From NCBI GenBank assembly GCA_025361995.1, contig JANYIP010000012.1, positions 1 through 10,856 of the forward strand: a stretch of 10,856 nt of DNA. Direction: 5' to 3'. Shown in pieces: positions 6,598 through 10,856 of the stretch. The notes under the pieces are model-generated. The model saw only the letters and a program-made list of their open reading frames with translations, searched no databases and was not told where the DNA came from. Positions within the stretch are counted from its first letter, which is position 1. Each line of letters starts with the position of its first letter. The position numbers and the translations under genes were made by a program. The stretch comes from Streptomycetales bacterium (GTDB lineage: Bacteria > Actinomycetota > Actinomycetes > Prado026).

Positions 6598-6995
6598 AGC
6601 TCGTCTGCGTCCACCTCCACGCCGGGGGTCGCGCGACTGTCGTACGCCACCCGCGCCGCGTCGATGTCGGTCATGTGCGCGCCGGCCCACTCCATGAGCG
6701 AGCCCACGGTCGCGAGCAAGGTGCGGCCCATCGGCGTCAGGGCGTAGTCGACCCGGGCCGGGATCACCGGGTGAACCGTCCTGTGCACGATCCCGTCCCG
6801 CTCAAGCCCGCGCAGTGTCACCGTGAGCATCCGCTGGCTGATGCCGTCGATGCCTCGGCGCAAGTCGTTGAAGCGGACGCTGCCGTCCCCGAGCCGGTGG
6901 ATGACGTACACCGACCACTTGTCGCCGACCCGGTCGAGGACCTCGCGAGCCCGGCACGGCGCGACCTGTGCCGCCAAGTGCTCACTCGTCTCCAT
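6594..6995 (-). CDS. HxlR-family winged-helix transcriptional regulator
   Basis: A 133-residue MarR-like/HxlR DNA-binding protein. The helix-turn-helix core is recognisable: VLDRVGDKWSVYVIHRLGDG, RFNDLRRGIDGISQRMLTVTLRGLERDGIV and the wing RTVHPVIPARVDYALTPMGRTL, followed by a dimerisation helix. C14 (APCRAREVL) sits at the N-terminal position where HxlR proteins such as YodB and HypR use a cysteine to sense oxidants or electrophiles. ATG 6995 is preferred to GTG 7001 because GGAG lies 5 nt before it. The gene is divergent from an MDMPI-type gene and the gap holds an inverted repeat, so it probably controls itself and that neighbour. Its stop overlaps the stop of the convergent PLP enzyme gene by 4 bp. 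Confidence 0.93.
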   Translation of the reverse strand: METSEHLAAQVAPCRAREVLDRVGDKWSVYVIHRLGDGSVRFNDLRRGIDGISQRMLTVTLRGLERDGIVHRTVHPVIPARVDYALTPMGRTLLATVGSLMEWAGAHMTDIDAARVAYDSRATPGVEVDADEL

Positions 6996-7052
6996 GATCA
7001 CTCCAGCTGTCCGGGGTGTTGGGGTATCCCACCGTGCGACACGTTCTCTTCA

Positions 7053-7076
7053 GGTACTAGGTTACGAAGAAGTACC
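7053..7076. promoter_or_regulatory. Inverted-repeat operator candidate between HxlR and MDMPI-type genes
   Basis: Perfect 6-bp arms GGTACT and AGTACC separated by 12 nt, in the 114-bp divergent gap. Half-site centres are 18 bp apart, suited to a dimeric winged-helix regulator. A perfect TTGACA hexamer on the minus strand at 7080-7085 is adjacent, so a bound dimer could block the regulator's own promoter; a good -10 at 17 nt is not evident. The same stretch is the AT-richest part of the gap. Confidence 0.6.
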
Positions 7077-7109
7077 ACATGTCAACTCGGATCGAACGTG
7101 GGAGAGACT

Positions 7110-7898
7110 ATGACCTCCAGCCAGCCAGCCGTCCAGGATTGGATCAACAGCCTGCGTGCGTCGCACGAGCGATTCGCGGCACTGGTCAAGGACCTTGACG
7201 CCGACAGCCTGAACGCCCCCTCCTACGACACCGGGTGGACCATCGCCCAGGTCGCCTCGCACCTCGGTAGCGGCGGCGAGATATCCGGGCTCATGTTCGA
7301 CGCCGGGCTGTCGGGTACTGATGTGCCCAATGGCGAAGTCATGCAGCCGATCTGGGCCACCTGGAACGCCCGCAGCGCCGTCGAGCAGCGCGACGAGGCC
7401 GTGGCGGCCGACGAGCAGTTCGTGCGCCGGTTCGAGGCGTTGAGCGAGGCGGAGCGCGAAAGCTACCAGCTGGACGTCTTCGGCATGCACCTGGACCTCG
7501 CCGGACTGGCTCGGCTGCGCTTGGCTGAGCACGCGGTGCACACCTGGGACATCGCGGTCGCGATCGAGCCGACGGAGACGGTAGCCGCCGACGCAGTCGA
7601 GCTCCTGCTCGACGGGCTCGGGGCGACAGCCGCCCGATCAGGCAAGCCGAGTGCCGAACCTTTCACGGTGCTGATCGCCACGACAGATCCGGAGCGCTCC
7701 GTGGTCGTGTCTGTCGGCGCGGCCGTGGCGATCGAGCCGGCCGACCCCGGTACGTCTGGGAACGGGACGCTCACGCTCCCCGCCGAGGCGTACCTGCGGC
7801 TGGTGTACGGCCGGCTGGACGCCGACCACACGCCCCCGCTGACCGAGAGCGGTACCCGAGGTCTGGCCGATCTGCGGGCGACGTTCCAGGGCTTCTGA
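7110..7898 (+). CDS. Maleylpyruvate isomerase (MDMPI)-type, DinB-fold mycothiol-linked protein
   Basis: A 262-residue protein of the actinobacterial TIGR03083-like group. The N-terminal four-helix DinB-like domain (about 5-155) begins LRASHERFAALVKDLDADSLNAPSYD and holds the putative metal ligands H51 (VASHLGSGGE), E140 and H144 (LAEHAVHTWDIAVAIEP). The C-terminal domain (about 160-262) has the MDMPI_C/SCP2-like TLTLPAEAYLRLVYGRLDADHTPP. Members include mycothiol-dependent maleylpyruvate isomerase, but most are uncharacterised thiol-transferase-like proteins, so the substrate is open. ATG 7110 follows GGGAGAG. The divergent HxlR gene with a conserved Cys suggests induction by electrophilic or oxidative stress (inference). 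Confidence 0.88.
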   Translation: MTSSQPAVQDWINSLRASHERFAALVKDLDADSLNAPSYDTGWTIAQVASHLGSGGEISGLMFDAGLSGTDVPNGEVMQPIWATWNARSAVEQRDEAVAADEQFVRRFEALSEAERESYQLDVFGMHLDLAGLARLRLAEHAVHTWDIAVAIEPTETVAADAVELLLDGLGATAARSGKPSAEPFTVLIATTDPERSVVVSVGAAVAIEPADPGTSGNGTLTLPAEAYLRLVYGRLDADHTPPLTESGTRGLADLRATFQGF

Positions 7899-7935
7899 TC
7901 TACACCGCGTCTGGTTGACAGGGTCTGAACGCGAG

Positions 7936-7950
7936 GCGCGGGCGCCGCGC
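7936..7950. terminator. GC hairpin between convergent genes, possible bidirectional terminator
   Basis: A perfect 6-bp stem GCGCGG / CCGCGC with a 3-nt loop lies in the 54-bp gap between two converging stop codons. There is no T tract, so it would be an atypical actinobacterial terminator; position is the main argument. Confidence 0.4.
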
Positions 7951-7952
7951 GG

Positions 7953-8903
7953 CTAGTGGCCGGAACCTCCGCCGTGACCGGAGGAGTTCCCGCCGCCGTG
8001 TCCGGAGGACTGGCCGCCGGACTGTCCACCGGACTGTCCGTTTCCGCGGCCGCCCCCGTTGCCGGGCGAGCTGTGGCCATTGGTCCCGTGTCCACCCTGC
8101 TGTCCACCCTGGTGGTCGCCGGGCTTGCCGCGGGCGTCGCCGTTCGGGTCGTCGAAGGAGTCCGGAGTGCCCTTGCCGTGGCACGGTCCGGCCGACGTCG
8201 GGTCGCCCGCAGCGAGGACGGCAGCGCACAGCTGCGTCACGGTCCCGCCCTTGGCGGCCGCGAGTGCGGTCAGCTTGGCGAGCAGCTCAGCCCGGTCAGG
8301 GCGCTGGTCCGCGCCCGCGACCACCGCTGGGTTGCTGAACGCGCGACACCACCCGTACACGAACCCGGCCGCCACCGGGCGAGGATGCGTCGGCTTGGCC
8401 GACGGCGACGCAGTCGGCGTCGGCGTACCGGTCGGGTCGCCGCTGTTCGAGGCAGACGCGCTTGCCGAAGGAGCGCTCGAGGTCTGGCCGGCGGCCACGA
8501 TCGGGTGACCTCCGGACGTACCTGGCAGCGTGATCCCAGCGGCAGCGGCTGCGCCGCCGAGTGCGAGCGATCCGGCCACCGCGGCGATCGCCACCTTGGC
8601 TCCGAGAAGGGGAGTGAGCACAGTGCGTCTCCTTGCGGGTCGGGAGTCCGTGAACCTGCTCCCCGCCACCTCGGCGAAGGCCGCCACAGCTGCCGACGCC
8701 CCGGCGAGCTCGTTGGCGTGCCCCGGCCGACGCAGTGCGCCGATGGCATCGCCGAGTGCCTGCACCTGCGGTGAGGCGTCGGCAGCCAGCGGGTCACCGG
8801 ACAGCAGTGCGTCCGACTCGTCGGCCGAGATGGCCGGCTCGCGGTGGCGGAAGGGGAACAGGTTCGAAGACATGTCACCTGGAGGAACGCCGTCGTCGCT
8901 CAT
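7953..8903 (-). CDS. Putative membrane anti-sigma factor with Cys-containing outer domain and Gly/His/Ser-rich tail
   Basis: A 316-residue protein encoded directly after an ECF sigma gene, its ATG overlapping the sigma stop (ATGA). A GAGGGGGG site lies 7 nt before ATG 8903. The N-terminal cytosolic part (about 1-95) is acidic and helical and has no HxxxCxxC zinc anti-sigma motif. A membrane helix spans about 96-120. Outside it there is a Ser/Pro/Thr linker (140-176), a small domain with C186, C226 and C241, and a low-complexity tail (about 262-316) with repeats of GGQS, SGHGGG and NSSGHGGG containing seven His. By position it probably binds and inhibits the sigma factor and relays an outside signal; the His-rich tail resembles metal-binding tails. 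I did not recognise a named anti-sigma family. Tandem 12-bp units at about 8015-8040 reflect the Gly/Ser repeats. Confidence 0.85.
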   Translation of the reverse strand: MSDDGVPPGDMSSNLFPFRHREPAISADESDALLSGDPLAADASPQVQALGDAIGALRRPGHANELAGASAAVAAFAEVAGSRFTDSRPARRRTVLTPLLGAKVAIAAVAGSLALGGAAAAAGITLPGTSGGHPIVAAGQTSSAPSASASASNSGDPTGTPTPTASPSAKPTHPRPVAAGFVYGWCRAFSNPAVVAGADQRPDRAELLAKLTALAAAKGGTVTQLCAAVLAAGDPTSAGPCHGKGTPDSFDDPNGDARGKPGDHQGGQQGGHGTNGHSSPGNGGGRGNGQSGGQSGGQSSGHGGGNSSGHGGGSGH

Positions 8904-9526
8904 CGCGTTACACCCCCCTCGCCAGGCATGCTGGACGAGACTACCGAAACGCCTTGTCCCTGCTCATCGCGCGCCTGCAACGTGCGGGCGAGCCGCTTGA
9001 GCCCGCGGTGGGCGAGGACACGTACCGCACCGCTCGACTTCCCGACGAGCTGGGCGATCTCTGCGTTGTCGAGCCCGCCGACCACCCGCAGCATCACGAC
9101 CTCGGCCTGGTCCGGCGGCAAGGTGCGTACCAGAGCGATCGCCTGACGGGTCTCCTCGGCGTGGAGCACATGGTCGGCCGTCTCGTCCGTGGCGCCGGTG
9201 GGTTCCTGCGACGTGCCGTCCTCCGGCAGCGACGCCACCGGACGGCGTGCCTCTCGCCGGGCGGCGTCGATCACCTTGCGTCGGGCGATCGTGAAGACCC
9301 AGGCACGGAAGCTGACCTCGTCGCCGTCGAACCGGTGGATCGCTCGTGCCACCTCGAGCCACGCGTCCGCAGCGGCATCCTCGGCGTGATCGGGCGAGTG
9401 AACCTGGAGGAAGCGCGACACTCGCGGCTGTACGTCGCGGTAGATCGCCTCGAACGCCCGCTCGTCGCCGTCACGTGCGCGGGCCAGGAGCTCGTCGAAC
9501 GGCGGGGGCAGCACGCCATGAGACAT
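8900..9526 (-). CDS. ECF-type RNA polymerase sigma factor
   Basis: A 208-residue sigma-70 family protein of the extracytoplasmic-function type. Region 2 is at about 11-92 (LLARARDGDERAFEAIYRDV, EDAAADAWLEVARAI, FRAWVFTIARRKVIDAAR). Region 4 is at about 125-182 (LPPDQAEVVMLRVVGGLDNAEIAQLVGKSSGAVRVLAHRGLKRL), and an acidic linker joins them. It should direct RNA polymerase to stress or surface promoters, possibly including its own. I chose ATG 9526 since the family begins close to the LLARARDGD block; GTG 9589 is the alternative. Neither has a clear Shine-Dalgarno sequence. The residues after region 4 (GVSVVSSSMPGEGGVTR) are a short tail leading into the overlapping downstream gene, the likely anti-sigma factor. 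Confidence 0.93.
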   Translation of the reverse strand: MSHGVLPPPFDELLARARDGDERAFEAIYRDVQPRVSRFLQVHSPDHAEDAAADAWLEVARAIHRFDGDEVSFRAWVFTIARRKVIDAARREARRPVASLPEDGTSQEPTGATDETADHVLHAEETRQAIALVRTLPPDQAEVVMLRVVGGLDNAEIAQLVGKSSGAVRVLAHRGLKRLARTLQARDEQGQGVSVVSSSMPGEGGVTR

Positions 9527-9574
9527 CGGCCGCGCGACACCCGATCTTGAAGGGAGCTCAGCCGCTTGGCTGGC

Positions 9575-9622
9575 GCCAACAGGTCCCACGGCAGGTCAGT
9601 TGGCAGGTCAGCCGGCTAGTCA
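9575..9622. repeat. Four 12-bp tandem repeats upstream of the ECF sigma gene
   Basis: Four consecutive 12-nt units: gccaacaggtcc, cacggcaggtca, gttggcaggtca and gccggctagtca. The core GGCAGGTCA is exact in the middle two and degenerate in the outer two. They run from the last codon of the DUF664 gene (stop at 9620-9622) to about 50 bp before the sigma gene start. A 12-bp period puts copies close to one helical turn apart, so an operator array or a slipped-strand duplication are both possible. If translation started at GTG 9589, part would be coding. Confidence 0.75.
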
Positions 9623-10162
9623 GTCTCCGGTGACGCCGTCGATCCGCTCCCTGATGAGGTCGGCATGACCGTTGTGCCGCGCGTACTCCTCGATCATGTG
9701 GACGTAGATCCAGCGGATGTCGCGAGTGCGCTCCGGGTGGTCGCCACGACTCGCGACGACGTGGTCCAGACCCAGGTCGGCGACCGCCGATCGCGAGAGA
9801 GCGCACTCTGCGGTGAAGACGTCGAGGTCGGCCGCTCCGTCGGCGTCGTCCACGTCGTCGAAGTCGGCGTCCGGACGTTCGTCGGTTCCGAACGGGTAGC
9901 CGACCTCTGCCTCGTCCCGCTCAGCGGCATGCATCGAGAACCACCAGCGCTCGACGTCGGCCATGTGCCGGACCAGGCCGAGCAACGACAGCGCCGAGGG
10001 CTCGACCGGGCGCAGCTTGAGCTGTTCGGCCGTCAGGCCGCTGCACTTGAGGAGCAGGGTCGAACGGTGGAAGTCAAGCCACTGGTCGAGCGAATCTCGT
10101 TCGCCGGCGATCCTTCTCGGTTCGGTACGTTCGACGGCCGGAGCCGTCCAGGGCGATGTCAT
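9620..10162 (-). CDS. DinB-superfamily DUF664 protein (putative mycothiol-dependent transferase)
   Basis: A 180-residue four-helix DinB-fold protein. The putative metal triad is visible: H66 (LVRHMADVERWWF) and the C-terminal signature HMIEEYARHNGHADLIRE with H155, H163 and H166. Family members are thought to use mycothiol or similar thiols; the substrate is unknown. The middle (about 98-115) is unusually acidic (DADFDDVDDADGAADLD). ATG 10162 is chosen because the family begins near TEPRRIAGERDSLDQWLDFHR; the frame runs up to 10285 but those residues are Gly-rich and implausible. TAGGGT ends 8 nt before the ATG and there is no Shine-Dalgarno site, so the message may be leaderless. Confidence 0.9.
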   Translation of the reverse strand: MTSPWTAPAVERTEPRRIAGERDSLDQWLDFHRSTLLLKCSGLTAEQLKLRPVEPSALSLLGLVRHMADVERWWFSMHAAERDEAEVGYPFGTDERPDADFDDVDDADGAADLDVFTAECALSRSAVADLGLDHVVASRGDHPERTRDIRWIYVHMIEEYARHNGHADLIRERIDGVTGD

Positions 10163-10170
10163 GGCTCGGG

Positions 10171-10176
10171 ACCCTA
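10171..10176 (-). promoter_or_regulatory. Possible -10 element of a leaderless DUF664 transcript
   Basis: TAGGGT (minus strand) fits the TANNNT -10 pattern and sits 8 nt before ATG 10162, where transcription would begin at or next to the start codon. No convincing -35 at 17-18 nt. No ribosome binding site is present, which agrees with leaderless expression. Confidence 0.45.
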
Positions 10177-10223
10177 GCCCAGCCGACTGCACCGCACCGC
10201 CAAGTCCGTCGCCACCCTCCTGG

Positions 10224-10249
10224 CCCCCAGCCCCCCACCCCACTTCCCC
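10224..10249 (-). other. G-quadruplex-forming motif (minus strand)
   Basis: Read on the minus strand, four G runs of 4, 4, 6 and 5 are separated by loops of 4, 1 and 2 nt. This satisfies the four-tetrad intramolecular quadruplex pattern. It lies upstream of both divergent genes (DUF664 and DUF222), about 62 bp from one start and 114 bp from the other. Confidence 0.7.
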
Positions 10250-10349
10250 GTCGATCATGAAATTATGGTTGCCGCCGGTCGACAAACGTGAAAGTTGTTG
10301 CTGGGTAACGGGTTTGGTTCGTGTTTGGGACTCTGTCGGTGGTGCTGTC

Positions 10350-10355
10350 TAGGGT
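10350..10355 (+). promoter_or_regulatory. Possible -10 element of a leaderless DUF222 transcript
   Basis: TAGGGT ends 7 nt before ATG 10363, so the transcript could start at the ATG. TTGGGA at 10325-10330 could be a -35 with a long 19-nt spacer. No Shine-Dalgarno site is seen. The same hexamer and spacing precede the divergent DUF664 gene. Confidence 0.45.
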
Positions 10356-10362
10356 TTGAGTC

Positions 10363-10856
10363 ATGTCGATCACTGCCGAGCTGGACGCACTGGACCCCAT
10401 CGGTCTGGCCGCGGCGATGCGCCATGGAGCCAAGCGGCTAGCGGTGATGCCGCTGTGGTCGCTGCCGAGCGATCAGACCCTGCCGCTGGTCAACGCCCTG
10501 ACGGCGGCGCGGGCGTCGTTGGATGCGGCTCGGTTGGCTGCGATCCGTGAGGTTGACACCCGGGGTACGGCGATCGAGGCCGGGGCGTCGTCGACGTCGG
10601 CGTGGTTGAAGACGGTGGGGTTGCAGCGCCCCGGTGCCGCGGCTAGTGACGTACGGGTGGCCGCGGACCTGGCCCAGTGCTACCCGGCGACCGCTGCCGC
10701 GTTGGCGGCGGGGGAGGTGTCGTTGGCGCACGTGCAGGTGATCTGCCGGCTGCTGAACTCCCTGCCCGCCACCGTCGACGCCGCCACAGTGGCCGAGGCG
10801 GAGGCGCAGATGCTGGACCTGGCCCGGGTGCACAACCCCACCGACCTGTCCGTCCT
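10363..10856 (+). CDS. DUF222 (13E12 repeat family) protein, probable HNH endonuclease, 5' part
   Basis: The frame is open from ATG 10363 to the right edge (164 codons). Recognisable DUF222 features are TLPLVNALTAARASLDAARLAAIREVDTRG, ASSTSAWLKTVGLQ, VRVAADLAQCYPATAAALAAGEVSLAHVQVICRLLNSLP and the following helical stretch. Complete members are usually 400-500 residues and end in an HNH nuclease domain, which would lie beyond the window, so nuclease activity cannot be confirmed. These genes occur in many near-identical copies in actinobacterial genomes and act like selfish or mobile-like repeats; the role is unknown. Codon use shifts here to many G-ending codons (gcg, tcg, ttg, gtg), unlike the C-ending preference of the genes to the left, which suits an acquired gene. 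Confidence 0.88.
   Translation, partial: MSITAELDALDPIGLAAAMRHGAKRLAVMPLWSLPSDQTLPLVNALTAARASLDAARLAAIREVDTRGTAIEAGASSTSAWLKTVGLQRPGAAASDVRVAADLAQCYPATAAALAAGEVSLAHVQVICRLLNSLPATVDAATVAEAEAQMLDLARVHNPTDLSV

Noticed and set aside
5218..6690. 490-codon antisense open frame opposite the PLP enzyme
   Set aside because: Low-complexity Arg/Gly-rich translation; the plus strand encodes a well-conserved enzyme there.
6675..7109. Upstream extension of the MDMPI-type gene
   Set aside because: It would run antisense through the HxlR gene; a good ribosome binding site precedes ATG 7110 and the family begins there.
7960..8110. Repeated short motifs suggestive of a CRISPR or minisatellite
   Set aside because: They are in-frame Gly/Ser/Gln/His codons of the anti-sigma candidate tail with no uniform repeat-spacer pattern.
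9527..9589. GTG 9589 as start of the ECF sigma gene
   Set aside because: It adds 21 residues unlike the family and places the start inside the tandem repeats without a ribosome binding site; kept only as an alternative.

Overview
The window is GC-rich, densely packed and has short intergenic gaps. It carries several families typical of Actinobacteria: a class F sortase with a DUF4397 surface protein, an MDMPI-type (mycothiol-linked) isomerase-like protein, a DUF664/DinB protein, and a DUF222 (13E12-type) protein. This points to a high-GC, probably mycothiol-using actinobacterium, for example Nocardioidaceae or a relative. The genus is an inference, and I see no rRNA, tRNA, CRISPR array or insertion sequence.

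Layout, left to right. (1) 1-536 (-) is the N-terminal part of a large secreted, adhesin-like protein that runs off the left edge. It is divergent from 716-2005 (+), a GAF-EAL cyclic-di-GMP phosphodiesterase whose catalytic residues are all present. (2) 4442-1928 (-) is a compact cell-envelope operon: a DUF4397 secreted protein with a sortable-looking C-terminus, a class F sortase whose start overlaps the previous stop, and a membrane-anchored extracytoplasmic protein of unclear function. The last of these overlaps the 3' end of the EAL gene tail to tail by 78 bp. Just upstream on the same strand is a polysaccharide deacetylase without a signal peptide (5221-4553). (3) 5302-6597 (+) is a fold-type III PLP enzyme of the D-serine dehydratase/D-threonine aldolase-like group with a TTG start. 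Its stop overlaps the stop of an HxlR regulator (6995-6594, -). (4) The HxlR gene is divergent from an MDMPI-type protein (7110-7898, +), with a clean inverted repeat between them.

(5) 9526-7953 (-) is an ECF sigma factor followed, with a 4-bp overlap, by a membrane protein that is probably its anti-sigma factor. That protein has three Cys and a Gly/His/Ser-rich outer tail. Four 12-bp tandem repeats lie just upstream of the sigma gene. (6) 10162-9620 (-) is a DUF664/DinB-fold protein. (7) The 200-bp gap after it has a strong G-quadruplex motif and an AT-richer stretch, and leads into the 5' part of a DUF222 protein (10363 to the right edge, +). Both genes flanking this gap have a TAGGGT hexamer 7-8 nt before ATG, which suggests leaderless transcription.

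Taken together, the left half deals with the cell surface (secreted protein, sortase, deacetylase, c-di-GMP turnover). The right half holds small stress or thiol-type regulatory pairs. The most promising uncharacterised units are the DUF4397-sortase-orphan domain operon and the sigma/anti-sigma pair with its metal-ligand-like tail. No spectacular new system is proven by the sequence alone.
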